Shown: positions 9,625 to 20,007, numbered from the stretch's first letter. The stretch is 64,000 nucleotides of DNA from Flavobacterium sp. (GCF_027484205.1 NZ_JAIXUB010000030.1:1-64000), one strand, 5' to 3'. Notes: generated by a model not told the origin, from the letters alone. Numbers and translations: made by a program.

Positions 9625-9987
9625 ATGTTATCTACTATATCGCATATCTTCAAAAATCAATGTCCAAATTGTTATAAAGGAAAAGTTTTTGCCGATAAAA
9701 GCTTCTTTTTTAGTGTAGGATTTCCAAAAATGAATACGCATTGCAGTCATTGTAATTATAAATTCGAAAAAGAACCTGGTTATTTTTTTGGAGCTATGTT
9801 CGTTAATTATGCCATTACTGTTGGACAAGCTTTGATCACTTTTTTTATCTGCTCATTATTTTTCGATAAAATTTTCGATTTCAGAATTCTGCTTATCATT
9901 GGATTTGTAATTTTTGCACTTAGTTTTTTTAACATCAGGTTATCACGAATGATTTGGATTTATGCTTTTAAAAATTATTCTAATTAA
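9625..9987 (+). CDS. DUF983-like membrane protein
   Basis: CPNCYKGK...CSHCNYKFEKEPGYFFGAMFVNYA. Confidence 0.82.
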   Translation: MLSTISHIFKNQCPNCYKGKVFADKSFFFSVGFPKMNTHCSHCNYKFEKEPGYFFGAMFVNYAITVGQALITFFICSLFFDKIFDFRILLIIGFVIFALSFFNIRLSRMIWIYAFKNYSN

Positions 9988-10077
9988 TGACATAGTGAAA
10001 CTCGCTTAGATTGTGTCTTTACTTTCTTTTTCAGATAGTTGTTTTACTTTATTATATTTGTTAAAATTTAAAGTAAA

Positions 10078-12345
10078 ATGAAGAAAGAATCCAGTAAAGA
10101 AGAAGTTTTGAAAAATGATAAATTGTCGTTTTTTCAAAAATACAAATGGGCTTTTATTCCCATGTTTTTTGCAATAGCGCTTTATTTCAATACCTTAAAT
10201 CATGGTTTTGTTTTAGATGATAATATAATTTTTCAAAGCAAATCAATTACTTCAGGATTCAAGGAACTTCCAACTTTATTAACTGAAAAAACACTTCCTG
10301 AAGCTGAAAATATAAAACCATATCGACCTGTTACAAGTTTAAGTTTTGCTTTTGATTATCAGTTTTTTAAAAATGATAATGATCAAAAAATGGCTTCTAA
10401 CTTACATAAAATGAATGTTTTGTATTATGGACTTGCGTTATTTTTTACATTTATTTTAGTACTTAAATTATTTAAAAATAAAATAACCGCTCTTGCAATT
10501 TCACTTCTTTTTGCAGCACATCCAATTCATACTGAAGTTATTGCAAACATAAAATCAAGAGATGAAATTTTAGCCTATCTTTTTGGAACTATAATGTTGA
10601 TATTGTACATAAAATTCAAAGAGTTACACCTTAAAAAGTATTTGTATTACAGTTTAGCTTTCTACTTTCTTGCAATTTTATCTAAAGAAAGCGCTATTTT
10701 GTTATTAGCTATTTTACCAGCAATTGATTACTTTCTAAATTCTGAAAAAGGATTTAAAATGGCTTATTTTTCTAACTTAAAATGGTTTATTTTTCCTGCC
10801 ATTTTATATTTAGTGCTACAACGAATTATTATTGGAATCAATTTAATGCCTAAAATGTCGGAAATCGATAATATGTTGGTTGGAATTCCAAATTTCTCTG
10901 AAAATCTTGCTACTAGAATTTACATAGTAGGATTGTATTTGTATAAAATGCTTGTGCCTCATCCACTTTTTTATGATTATTCATTAAATTATATCAGTAA
11001 AAAGACTTTTGCTTCTTTTGAAGTTTGGATCAGTTTAGTAGCAATAACTTCATTAGTTTATTTAATTTTTAAGGGAATTATACAAAAAAATAAAACTGCT
11101 TTTGGGTTGTTTTTTATGTTCATCACTTTTGCACTTACGTGTAACTTGTTCATAGCTATTGGAGCTACTTTTGCCGAACGTTTTGCTTTTACACCAAGTT
11201 TAGGTTTTGTGATAGCTTTAGTGTTTTTGTTGTATGCATTGATTGATAAATTTAAAATGAAACAAGTTTATCTGTTGTTATTTATTGTTCCAATTTTATC
11301 GTTATACAGTTTTAAAACCATTGCTAGAAACGCAAATTGGAAAGACAACGAAACGTTATTTACACATGATTATTTGCAATCTTCAAAAAGTTTAAAAATT
11401 CAAAATAATTACGGTGTCATTTTATATTACAAAGCAAAAGCCTCTACTGATTCCATCGAAAGAAAGAAATTGTTTTTAAAATCTATTGAAGTTTTAGATA
11501 AAGTTACCAATACTTATGATACTTACATTGAAGCTTACATTCAAAAAGGAGTTTCCTATTTAGAAATTAAAAATTGTGAAAAAGCCTTAATCAATTTTGA
11601 AAAAGCTAAAAGTATTGCAGTTTATAATCCTGTGGTTGAAGCCAATTTAGGAATTGGTTACATCAATTGTGGTAAACCTCAAGAAGCTGTAACTATTTTT
11701 TCAAAATTATTAAATTACGATAAGTCAAAAGAAAGTTATTACTTGAAGCACATTGGTGTTGCTCATTTTAATATTAAAAATTTAGATTCGGCGGAATATT
11801 ATTTTAGTCGTTTAAAGAATGATTATCCGAATGATGCTGAAGTTGATGGTTATATTAAACTCGTTTCTGATTATAAAAATGGAGCTAATTCGAGTCCAAC
11901 GCAATCAACTGCAACAACTCAAAATGTCGATGCAACTCAAAATGCACAGTTTGATGCAGCTTATAAATTATTCATGAATGGTGATAAAAATGGAGCCGAA
12001 AAAGCATTGCTAGAATTCATAAAATCCAATCCAAGTCACGCCATGGCTCAAGCAGTTTTAGGTTTGATTGCCGATGAACAACAGAATTTTCCAAAAGCAA
12101 TACGTTATTACAAAAAATCAATTGCAATAAATCCGAACGACTACAGAATTCATTACAACTTAGGAAATTCGTATTTAAAAAATAAAAATGACGCTGAAGC
12201 CATCAAGCAATTTGAAAAATGTATTGCAATTGAACCAAAGTATATCAATTCCTATAAGTCATTAGAATTGTATTACAAGAGTGTGAACAACGCTCAAAAG
12301 CAAAATTATTACGCTCAAAAAATTAAAGAATTAGAAGGAAAATAG
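10078..12345 (+). CDS. Multi-TM TMTC-like protein with C-terminal TPR repeats
   Basis: N-terminal NTLNHGFVLDD..YRPVTSLSFA...AAHPIHTEVIANIKSRDEILAYLF; C-terminal TPRs. Confidence 0.8.
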   Translation: MKKESSKEEVLKNDKLSFFQKYKWAFIPMFFAIALYFNTLNHGFVLDDNIIFQSKSITSGFKELPTLLTEKTLPEAENIKPYRPVTSLSFAFDYQFFKNDNDQKMASNLHKMNVLYYGLALFFTFILVLKLFKNKITALAISLLFAAHPIHTEVIANIKSRDEILAYLFGTIMLILYIKFKELHLKKYLYYSLAFYFLAILSKESAILLLAILPAIDYFLNSEKGFKMAYFSNLKWFIFPAILYLVLQRIIIGINLMPKMSEIDNMLVGIPNFSENLATRIYIVGLYLYKMLVPHPLFYDYSLNYISKKTFASFEVWISLVAITSLVYLIFKGIIQKNKTAFGLFFMFITFALTCNLFIAIGATFAERFAFTPSLGFVIALVFLLYALIDKFKMKQVYLLLFIVPILSLYSFKTIARNANWKDNETLFTHDYLQSSKSLKIQNNYGVILYYKAKASTDSIERKKLFLKSIEVLDKVTNTYDTYIEAYIQKGVSYLEIKNCEKALINFEKAKSIAVYNPVVEANLGIGYINCGKPQEAVTIFSKLLNYDKSKESYYLKHIGVAHFNIKNLDSAEYYFSRLKNDYPNDAEVDGYIKLVSDYKNGANSSPTQSTATTQNVDATQNAQFDAAYKLFMNGDKNGAEKALLEFIKSNPSHAMAQAVLGLIADEQQNFPKAIRYYKKSIAINPNDYRIHYNLGNSYLKNKNDAEAIKQFEKCIAIEPKYINSYKSLELYYKSVNNAQKQNYYAQKIKELEGK

Positions 12346-12359
12346 ATTTTTTCAAATGC

Positions 12360-12400
12360 AAAAGCCACAAAAGGTTTTTTATAATCTTTTGTGGCTTTTT
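12360..12400 (+). terminator. Terminator
   Basis: AAAAGCCACAAAAG...CTTTTGTGGCTTTTTT. Confidence 0.85.
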
Positions 12401-12413
12401 TGTTTTTATTTTT

Positions 12414-12704
12414 TTAATTCCCAGCGATTGAACTACCAAAAATGCCAACAGCAAGTTCAGCCCAAAGCAAGAAAAGTAGAAGTAAAATAATTCCAGAAAT
12501 AAGTATTCGATGTAGGGTACTTTTTACTTTTCGTAATATCAATTCAATTACCAAACTCGTTCCAAAAAGCAAAATCCCAGCCATCACAAAATCCATAACC
12601 GACCAATTGACTTCATTGGTGAATTGCATCGCTATTAATGGAATTAGTAATAGTAGTAATACAATGGAAAGTAGGATGAGAAAGGTTTTTGGTTTTGGTA
12701 ACAT
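12414..12704 (-). CDS. Hypothetical membrane protein
   Basis: 96 aa, three predicted hydrophobic segments. Confidence 0.6.
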   Translation of the reverse strand: MLPKPKTFLILLSIVLLLLLIPLIAMQFTNEVNWSVMDFVMAGILLFGTSLVIELILRKVKSTLHRILISGIILLLLFLLWAELAVGIFGSSIAGN

Positions 12705-12742
12705 ATTAATATTTCTTGAAATGTCAGTATTAGCAAGTTTAA

Positions 12743-13438
12743 TTAATAAAATCTATTTCTTGTCTTTAGGTTTTGTATATTTTCAATGTGTTTTTCAATT
12801 AGTAAAGTGTTTTCACCATTTCTAACTGCTTGTTTGAGTAAATTAGCAATATCCCATTTATTATTATACTTTGCGGGTTGATTATTTTGTAATATTTCAT
12901 TAAATATATCCATAACATTGGAAGGTTTTGTTATGAATGTGTTAGTAGGTAATTCAATAATATTTTTAAATTGGCAATCGCCGAAAAAAACTATCACTGA
13001 AAAAAAAGGTATACCGTCAAAATGATAAAATTTTTTCAAATCTTCAACGTGTTTTTTATTCTGAAATATTGGGTTATAGAATTTATACTTTCGTTTGCCA
13101 AATGCTAATGTTTGCGTCCAATTTTTTTGATTTTCAGTTCCAAAAATCCAACCACTATATTCTTTTATTTCAAAAACCACAATTCCAACTTTCGTAGCAA
13201 CTACTAAATCTATTTGGCTATATTTTTCATTCCCATTGTTCAAATATAAGTCGTGGAAAATCGCTGTTGATTTAATTCCTGATTTTAGAATTTTTAAAAC
13301 CATTCTTCGTTCAGATTTTGTTCCTCTGTTTTGATTAGTAACTGTTTTTAATAATTCTCTATCTTTAAATTCGAAGTAGACAAAAATACAAACTACTGAA
13401 AGCAGAATAAAAACAAGAATTATGAAGTATAAATTCAT
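12743..13438 (-). CDS. NERD (nuclease-related) domain protein with N-terminal TM
   Basis: GTKSERRMVLKIL...QIDLVVATKVGIVVFEIKEYSGWIFG. Confidence 0.85.
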   Translation of the reverse strand: MNLYFIILVFILLSVVCIFVYFEFKDRELLKTVTNQNRGTKSERRMVLKILKSGIKSTAIFHDLYLNNGNEKYSQIDLVVATKVGIVVFEIKEYSGWIFGTENQKNWTQTLAFGKRKYKFYNPIFQNKKHVEDLKKFYHFDGIPFFSVIVFFGDCQFKNIIELPTNTFITKPSNVMDIFNEILQNNQPAKYNNKWDIANLLKQAVRNGENTLLIEKHIENIQNLKTRNRFY

Positions 13439-13530
13439 CTTATCAAGGTTTGGATTCGGTCGAAGTATTGAAAGCTAGCTACAGACTTGTATATTGTAAT
13501 AATAAATATATACAAATATACCAAAAAAAA

Positions 13531-13552
13531 AGCTCCAATCTAAATTGGAGCT
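13531..13552 (-). terminator. Terminator for PepSY/TonB-receptor operon
   Basis: AGCTCCAAT-CTAA-ATTGGAGCT with A-run on + (T-run on -). Confidence 0.8.
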
Positions 13553-13560
13553 CTTCAACC

Positions 13561-14109
13561 TTAAACAAAAATCAATATCAGTAACGGTACTATTAATCCG
13601 GCTAATGCTAGTTTCCAGCCACGTTTTTTGAACGTAAATTTTCCTGCGGGAATCATGATGGCACCAGTTAGTGCAATAGTTATTAATGATAATCCAAAAA
13701 TATCGCTATAATAAATCCACCAATTAGAAGTGCTTTTATGTAATTTCATGGTTTGGCTAATGATAGGTGTTTTCATGAATGTTACAATTTCACCTTTGCC
13801 CGTTTTTAAATCAATTTCAACATCATTTTTTTCAAATGATATTTTCAATTCGTCCTCTTTTACTTTATGACGTCTAATTTTATCATCAATACCTAATTTT
13901 TTACCCAATTCTTCAGCATATTTTTCGGTGATATCAGTATCTTTTGGAATCGTTACCGAAATAGCTTTTGTTTGAACCGTATATTTTTCAGGATGCCAAT
14001 GTTCTCTGTGGTTCATCAATATTCCTGAAAAGGCAAAGGAAATAATCAATCCTATGTAAAAATAGCCTAAATCGCGGTGTAAGTTTCTTGCTTTTAATGG
14101 TGAAATCAT
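13561..14109 (-). CDS. PepSY-associated TM protein
   Basis: NLHRDLGYFYIGLIISFAFSGILMNHREHWHPEKY; follows TonB receptor by 4 bp. Confidence 0.85.
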   Translation of the reverse strand: MISPLKARNLHRDLGYFYIGLIISFAFSGILMNHREHWHPEKYTVQTKAISVTIPKDTDITEKYAEELGKKLGIDDKIRRHKVKEDELKISFEKNDVEIDLKTGKGEIVTFMKTPIISQTMKLHKSTSNWWIYYSDIFGLSLITIALTGAIMIPAGKFTFKKRGWKLALAGLIVPLLILIFV

Positions 14110-14113
14110 GGTT

Positions 14114-16321
14114 TTAAAATTTGTATCGTAATGATGTTAGTATTTGTCGTGGCGCAATTGGATTAACGCTATAATTTTCGTGAACAACGTAATTCAATTC
14201 GTTTGTAATATTTGATAATTTGCACAATAATGATAATTTTTTCCAAGTATAACCTACAGATAAATCTACAGTTGTATAATCTGAAAGCGGAATTTCTCTG
14301 TCATTAATAGTTGTTTCAAACGTAGTAGGATCAACCACAACTTGATTGTTCCAACCTCCAACACGTTTTCCAATATAGTTTCCAATAGCTCCAAAAGAAA
14401 CACCTTTTAATTTACTAGATTGTAACGTATAGAAAAAACTCAAATTAGCTGTATTTGCAGGTGTTCTTACCAATCTATCTCCAACAATGAAACTTCCATT
14501 TGTTCCAGATGTTTTGGTGTATCTCATGTCGTTATAACTGTAACCAGCGATAATGTTTAAACCTTCAATTGGTCTAGCCGTGATGTCAACTTCAATTCCT
14601 TTACTTTTAGTTTCTCCACTTAAAACTTTTATTTGTGTATCAGTATTTACAGAACCATCAGCTTTAAACTCGGCAGTTTGTGCTAAATTATCATTGGTTA
14701 TTTGGTATAAAGCTACGTTGGTGCTAAGCAAACCATTCCAAAATTCATTTTTAATTCCTACTTCATATTGTGCAATAATCGATGGATCTAAAACATCGCC
14801 AGAAACGGTTGTTCCTGTATTTGGTGTAAACGAATCAGAGTAACTTGCAAATAATGAAGTGTTTTTTGTAGGTTGAAAAACTAAACCAATTTTTGGAGAG
14901 AAAGCGATATCTTTTTGTTTTACACCATCAGTTGTGGTATTTGGCGTTACAGCTAAATTTTTAGTTACTGGTTGTGATTCTTGCCAAGACCAACGTAATC
15001 CTGCCAAAACTTTAAACTTATCAGTAATTGAAATTAAATCTTGTGCATAAACTCCAAATCTATTGGTTGTTGTTTCTACAATTCTTGTGTTTTCTGAAGG
15101 TGGAATTAAAGCTTCATTTTGACCATTAAAATCATCTGGGTTATAAATATTAACAGTGTCATAAGTTGTAGGACTGAAAGTGTAAGTAAAAGCTTTTGCA
15201 AAAGCGTTTTCAAAATCTGCACCTGTAAAAACTTGGTGTTTTATTTTTCCTGTAAAGAAAATTCCTTGTAAACTCAATTGTTGTGATGCAATGGCTTCTT
15301 CATTTCTGTATTTTCCAAGTGGACGATTCCAATCGCCATTTGCTGCAGGTTGAATACGTTCAGTGCCTTCCCAACTTCTGTTGTAATCTTGGTAAGAAGC
15401 ATTAAAACTCAATTTCCAATTTGAATTAAACTCATGTTTCAATAACGCTGAAACAGTTGCTTGTTTGGTTAGTCCATTTGACCAATGTGCGCCCATGAAT
15501 AAGTCACGAGGTAAATCAATAATTTTTTTACCAATTATTGCAGTTCCAAAATCAGGAGTCCAATCATCGTGCAAATAATCACCTTGTAAAAGTAAATTTG
15601 TTTTTTTACTAATTTCAAACAAAACCGATGGATTAAAGTAATAACGTTCTCTTTTTACAACATCTCTAAAACTTTCTGAATTTTCATAAGTTCCGTTAAA
15701 ACGATAGGCAATTGTTTTACTCAATGGTCCATAAAAATCAACAGCTGGTTTGTAAAAATTATAACTTCCTGCTTGCATAGATATTTCGCCACCTTTTGTA
15801 AATGAAGGTGCTTTTGTAACCATATTTAAAATTCCTCCAGGAGCAACATTTCCAAACAATAAAGCCGAACCACCTTTTAATAGTTCTACTTTTTCTAAAG
15901 AAGAAACTTCAGGAAATGAACCACTACTTGCTCTAAATCCATTTTTAAAAATATTATTGGCAGACATATCATAACCTCTTGAGAAAAATGACTCTTGTGC
16001 GCCACCACGAGCAGAACTAACATAAACACCATTAGCGTTTTTGATTACATCACTCAATCGGATGGATTGTTGTTGTTCAATAATTGTATTTCCAATAACT
16101 TGAAAATTTTGAGGTAAATCCATCGGTTTAATTCCGGAACGAATGATGGAAGGATTCTTTTGTTGGATATTAGTAACAATTACTTCTTTAATAATCTTAC
16201 GATTTTTATTTTTTACGGTATCATTTTCAGCATAAAGATCATCGTAATTAATTGTTTCTTGTGAGAAACTTAGCGCAGTTACTAGGAATGCAATGGACGA
16301 AAGGATTTTATATTTACACAT
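14114..16321 (-). CDS. TonB-dependent siderophore receptor
   Basis: Plug region (MDLPQNFQVIGNTIIEQQQSIRLSDVIKNANGVYVSSARGGAQESFFSRGYD) and C-terminal beta-strand ending in RYKF. Confidence 0.92.
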   Translation of the reverse strand: MCKYKILSSIAFLVTALSFSQETINYDDLYAENDTVKNKNRKIIKEVIVTNIQQKNPSIIRSGIKPMDLPQNFQVIGNTIIEQQQSIRLSDVIKNANGVYVSSARGGAQESFFSRGYDMSANNIFKNGFRASSGSFPEVSSLEKVELLKGGSALLFGNVAPGGILNMVTKAPSFTKGGEISMQAGSYNFYKPAVDFYGPLSKTIAYRFNGTYENSESFRDVVKRERYYFNPSVLFEISKKTNLLLQGDYLHDDWTPDFGTAIIGKKIIDLPRDLFMGAHWSNGLTKQATVSALLKHEFNSNWKLSFNASYQDYNRSWEGTERIQPAANGDWNRPLGKYRNEEAIASQQLSLQGIFFTGKIKHQVFTGADFENAFAKAFTYTFSPTTYDTVNIYNPDDFNGQNEALIPPSENTRIVETTTNRFGVYAQDLISITDKFKVLAGLRWSWQESQPVTKNLAVTPNTTTDGVKQKDIAFSPKIGLVFQPTKNTSLFASYSDSFTPNTGTTVSGDVLDPSIIAQYEVGIKNEFWNGLLSTNVALYQITNDNLAQTAEFKADGSVNTDTQIKVLSGETKSKGIEVDITARPIEGLNIIAGYSYNDMRYTKTSGTNGSFIVGDRLVRTPANTANLSFFYTLQSSKLKGVSFGAIGNYIGKRVGGWNNQVVVDPTTFETTINDREIPLSDYTTVDLSVGYTWKKLSLLCKLSNITNELNYVVHENYSVNPIAPRQILTSLRYKF

Positions 16322-16360
16322 TTATTTAGAATAATTAAAAATAATATTGTTTTAACGGTG

Positions 16361-16391
16361 CAAATATAAATACGTAAAATCATTCTACAAA
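16361..16391 (-). promoter_or_regulatory. Bacteroidota-type promoter of the TonB receptor operon
   Basis: On minus strand TTTG-N19-TATATTTG (exact TTTG/N19/TAnnTTTG match). Confidence 0.75.
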
Positions 16392-16393
16392 GT

Positions 16394-16416
16394 TTATTTA
16401 GATTAAATATAAATAA
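16394..16416. promoter_or_regulatory. Candidate operator (iron-responsive regulator?)
   Basis: Dyad TTATTTA-GATTAAATA-TAAATAA immediately upstream of the -33 box. Confidence 0.5.
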
Positions 16417-16467
16417 TTAACATTTGTTCAAATTTAAATTGTTGATTTACTTAAAAATAGGAATAAA

Positions 16468-16493
16468 AAAAACTTGCTGTTAGGCAAGTTTTT
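16468..16493 (-). terminator. Terminator
   Basis: AAAAACTTGC-tgttag-GCAAGTTTTT. Confidence 0.75.
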
Positions 16494-16515
16494 AATTTTG
16501 GTTTTGATAGAAATA

Positions 16516-17019
16516 TTACTTAATTCTCTTCATTAGATAACTTTCTGTGCTGGATTTACCATTAAGTTTTCCAGTAATTTTTGCAGTTAAAATGTTGTTT
16601 TTCGCCAACTTATATTCAATTTTTTGAGGAAAATTATGCTTCGGATTTTCAAAAACTAACAAACTATCTTCATCTTTCGTCATTTGGAAAGGAATAGGTG
16701 AGTCGTTATTTTCTCCTTTTATGGTTGTTGTATAAATTAAATGTTCGCCATTTTGCATCAATTCAACTTGCTCGTTATGAACAGTATCTTTTTTGTTTTG
16801 GATATAATAAGATAAACCAATGAATGTACTATCGTCTAGTCGTTCCCATATTTCTTTAAGTGTTCCTAAACTATCTGTTTTTTCCCATTCTCCAATCATC
16901 CAATTGGCTTTTTCGAGTTCTTCATAATCTTTAATGATGTTTCCATTGGCGTCATATTTATTGCACGAAACCAATAGGATTAGAAGTATTGCGATAATTG
17001 AGAAATGTATTTTTTTCAT
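16516..17019 (-). CDS. DUF6265-like lipoprotein
   Basis: Lipobox LLVSC; NWMIGEWEKTDSLGTLKEIWERLDDSTFIGLSY. Confidence 0.7.
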   Translation of the reverse strand: MKKIHFSIIAILLILLVSCNKYDANGNIIKDYEELEKANWMIGEWEKTDSLGTLKEIWERLDDSTFIGLSYYIQNKKDTVHNEQVELMQNGEHLIYTTTIKGENNDSPIPFQMTKDEDSLLVFENPKHNFPQKIEYKLAKNNILTAKITGKLNGKSSTESYLMKRIK

Positions 17020-17027
17020 CTTTACTA

Positions 17028-17537
17028 TTATTTAGTTTTTTTCATTGGAAACGTTTCGCTCATTTCCTTTCCGTCTTTTTTTCCATAAATAGTCGCAACT
17101 AAACTGTCATTTGTAATTTTTGTGTAAACAATTTTTGTTGGAAAATCATGCTTTGGATTCTCAAAGGTTACTTCTTTGTCATTTGATTTAGTCATGTAAA
17201 ATGAAACCGGTTTTTCTTTATTTTGGTCTTTGACAGACACTTTGTAAAATAAGGAATCTTTCGATTGAAACAAATCTATTTTTTCATAAAAAACGGTGTC
17301 TTTTTCAACAATAACAAAACTTTCTCCAATGTATGAACTGTCATTATTTTTATTCCAAATTTCTTTAAAAGTAGCTTCTTTTGTGCTATTTTCCCAGTTT
17401 CCCAAAAACCAATTTACTTTATTTAATTGGGTAAATTCTTTTTTTGTTTGATTCCCAAAAACTTCTTCTTGTGAATTTTTTTTAAAAGATGTGAAAGCAA
17501 TTGCTACAATAAGCGTGGTTAAGAGTGTTTTTCTCAT
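17028..17537 (-). CDS. DUF6265-like protein, tandem paralogue
   Basis: NWFLGNWENSTKEATFKEIWNKNNDSSYIGESF, ENPKHDFPTKI parallel to downstream gene. Confidence 0.7.
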   Translation of the reverse strand: MRKTLLTTLIVAIAFTSFKKNSQEEVFGNQTKKEFTQLNKVNWFLGNWENSTKEATFKEIWNKNNDSSYIGESFVIVEKDTVFYEKIDLFQSKDSLFYKVSVKDQNKEKPVSFYMTKSNDKEVTFENPKHDFPTKIVYTKITNDSLVATIYGKKDGKEMSETFPMKKTK

Positions 17538-17638
17538 CTTAAATTATAATTTATACAATATTATGAAAAAACTCCCAACCGAACACTGCTAACTGAACAC
17601 TTTTTTTACTACTTTTGCACTCCAAAATACAGATTACA

Positions 17639-18712
17639 ATGTTAGAAAGACTTCAATATGTAAAACAGCGTTTCGATGAAATTTCAGATTTGATTATTCA
17701 ACCTGATGTTATTTCGGATCAAAAACGTTATGTGCAATTAAATCAAGAGTATAAAGGACTTAAAGATTTGATGGAAAAGCGCGAAGAATTGATAAATATT
17801 ACAGGAAATATAGAAGAAGCCAATGAAATTTTAGCTGATGGTTCGGATGCTGAAATGGTTGAAATGGCTAAAATGCAATTGGACGAAGCTAAAGAACGTC
17901 TTCCTCAATTAGAAGAAGAAATCAAGTTCATGTTGATTCCAAAAGATGCTGAAGATGCTAAAAACGTAATGGTTGAAATTCGTGCCGGAACTGGTGGCGA
18001 TGAAGCTTCTATTTTTGCTGGAGATTTATTTAGAATGTACACTAAATATTGTGAAACTCGCGGTTGGAGAACATCTGTAGTTGATATGAACGAAGGAACT
18101 TCTGGTGGTTTTAAAGAAATTATTTTTGAAGTTACAGGTGAAGATGTTTATGGAACTTTAAAGTTTGAAGCTGGAGTTCATCGTGTGCAACGTGTTCCTC
18201 AAACCGAAACGCAAGGACGTGTGCATACTTCTGCAGCAACGGTTATGGTTTTACCTGAAGCAGAAGAATTTGATGTTCAAATTGATATGAATGATGTTCG
18301 TGTGGACTTTTTCTGTTCTTCTGGACCTGGAGGACAATCGGTAAATACCACAAAATCTGCGGTTCGTTTGACACATATTCCAACAGGATTAGTGGCGCAA
18401 TGTCAAGATCAAAAATCGCAACATAAGAATAAAGATAAAGCTTTAGAAGTTTTACGTTCTCGTTTATATGAACAAGAATTAGCTAAAAAACAAGCTGAAG
18501 ATGCTGTAAAACGTACTTCACAAGTAAGTTCTGGTGACCGTTCTGCAAAAATTAGAACCTATAATTATTCTCAAGGTCGTGTAACAGATCATAGAATTGG
18601 ACTAGACGTTTTTGATATGGATGGCGTTATGAACGGGAAAATTCAAAAGTTTGTTGATGAACTTCAATTGGTTAACAACATGGAGAAATTAAAAGAAAGC
18701 GAAGTATTTTAA
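17639..18712 (+). CDS. prfA: Peptide chain release factor 1
   Basis: GGQ motif [44 protein letters not shown] at 17639 (track used TTG 17615). Confidence 0.95.
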   Translation: MLERLQYVKQRFDEISDLIIQPDVISDQKRYVQLNQEYKGLKDLMEKREELINITGNIEEANEILADGSDAEMVEMAKMQLDEAKERLPQLEEEIKFMLIPKDAEDAKNVMVEIRAGTGGDEASIFAGDLFRMYTKYCETRGWRTSVVDMNEGTSGGFKEIIFEVTGEDVYGTLKFEAGVHRVQRVPQTETQGRVHTSAATVMVLPEAEEFDVQIDMNDVRVDFFCSSGPGGQSVNTTKSAVRLTHIPTGLVAQCQDQKSQHKNKDKALEVLRSRLYEQELAKKQAEDAVKRTSQVSSGDRSAKIRTYNYSQGRVTDHRIGLDVFDMDGVMNGKIQKFVDELQLVNNMEKLKESEVF

Positions 18713-18732
18713 TTTCTAAATTAATAAAATTG

Positions 18733-18767
18733 AAAAAGCAGCAAGTAAAGTTACTATGCTGCTTTTT
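18733..18767 (+). terminator. Terminator of prfA
   Basis: AAAAAGCAGCA...TGCTGCTTTTT. Confidence 0.85.
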
Positions 18768-18795
18768 CGTTTTAAACAAAATTTACCAACCAAAA

Positions 18796-19458
18796 CTATT
18801 TTTTTGCGTTAGCATTCTCTTCTGATTTTGCTCCCATACGATTTACAGTATACATTGGAGCAAACTTTAATTTTAATCCTGCAATTTTCATATTGTCTTT
18901 GCCTGATAATCCTTCTTTTTCAACAGTATTTTTTCTAGAATCAAGAGCTTCGTAAAGTAATTTGATTTCATCCCAATCTTCTCTTGAATAGGTATCTTTA
19001 TTTTTTTGAACGGTAGATACAAATTGTTGATATACAGTTAGAATGTTGTCTTTATTTACCCAGTCAAACTTCATGTCATCATAAATAAACTGACTTCCAA
19101 ATAATTCTTTTTTTCTTGTCAATTCAATATTTTTTGCCTCTATTTCAGCTTTTTTAGTTAAAACACCTTTCTTGAATGCTTCATACTTAAGTCCAACAGC
19201 TTCGATTTTTTTGTCAAAATCATTTTTGTCTTCAAGTTTATTGATTTCATCTTTTAAAGATGCCGTTTTAGAGTTGAAATTTTCTTCAATTTCACTCCAT
19301 TTTGTAACAACATCATCAGATGTTACTGAAGCTAATGAATCTACATATTTAACATAACTATCAGTTAGTTTTTCTACTTTTTCTTGTTGTTCATTTTTAC
19401 ATGATGTAAATAAAACGATAACAGAAAGTATTGCTAATGAATGAATTAGTTTTTTCAT
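18796..19458 (-). CDS. Hypothetical lipoprotein (DUF6565-like)
   Basis: Lipobox LFTSC; coiled-coil rich. Confidence 0.6.
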   Translation of the reverse strand: MKKLIHSLAILSVIVLFTSCKNEQQEKVEKLTDSYVKYVDSLASVTSDDVVTKWSEIEENFNSKTASLKDEINKLEDKNDFDKKIEAVGLKYEAFKKGVLTKKAEIEAKNIELTRKKELFGSQFIYDDMKFDWVNKDNILTVYQQFVSTVQKNKDTYSREDWDEIKLLYEALDSRKNTVEKEGLSGKDNMKIAGLKLKFAPMYTVNRMGAKSEENANAKK

Positions 19459-19470
19459 TTTTTCTTATTT

Positions 19471-20007
19471 TTAAAGTTTAAATCCGTAGGCTAATCTCAC
19501 AGAAACTAATCCTAAACCTTCTTTAATTGTTCCGTTTTTTTCTACAGGAAAATCATTAAAGTGATCGTATCTTAAAGAAATATCTATTTTGCTTGTAGCA
19601 TAACCAATTGTTGGACTTAATAATAATGATGTTTCGTTGTAATCATTTGTTACTGCAAATGCTGCTCCAACTTCGCCCATCAAGTACAATTGGTCTTTTA
19701 AAACAAATGCTTTAAAACCTGCTTTTGCCGGAATATATCCAAGGTCATTATCTTTTCCAGATACGAACATATTGCTAAAACCTGTTGTGAATGTCAATGA
19801 ATATCTTTTTGATAAATCATACTGTAATCTTGCGTCTGCACCTAAATTGAAATCGTATGGTTTATTAGTTGGTAAACCTGCGTTAATTCCTATTCCTAAA
19901 CGGAAACCTTGATCATAATTTTCTTTTTCTTGCGCCATTGAAAAGGTTGAAATTAATAATAACGTCAATGTTCCAAAAAGTGTTTTAATGTTAAATGAAT
20001 TTTTCAT
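19471..20007 (-). CDS. Outer membrane beta-barrel protein
   Basis: Signal peptide, alternating strands, C-terminal VSVRLAYGFKL. Confidence 0.7.
   Translation of the reverse strand: MKNSFNIKTLFGTLTLLLISTFSMAQEKENYDQGFRLGIGINAGLPTNKPYDFNLGADARLQYDLSKRYSLTFTTGFSNMFVSGKDNDLGYIPAKAGFKAFVLKDQLYLMGEVGAAFAVTNDYNETSLLLSPTIGYATSKIDISLRYDHFNDFPVEKNGTIKEGLGLVSVRLAYGFKL

Noticed and set aside
12442-12825. 127-aa + strand ORF opposite the 96-aa membrane protein and NERD gene
   Set aside because: Composition is the antisense shadow of two genes; no recognisable domain
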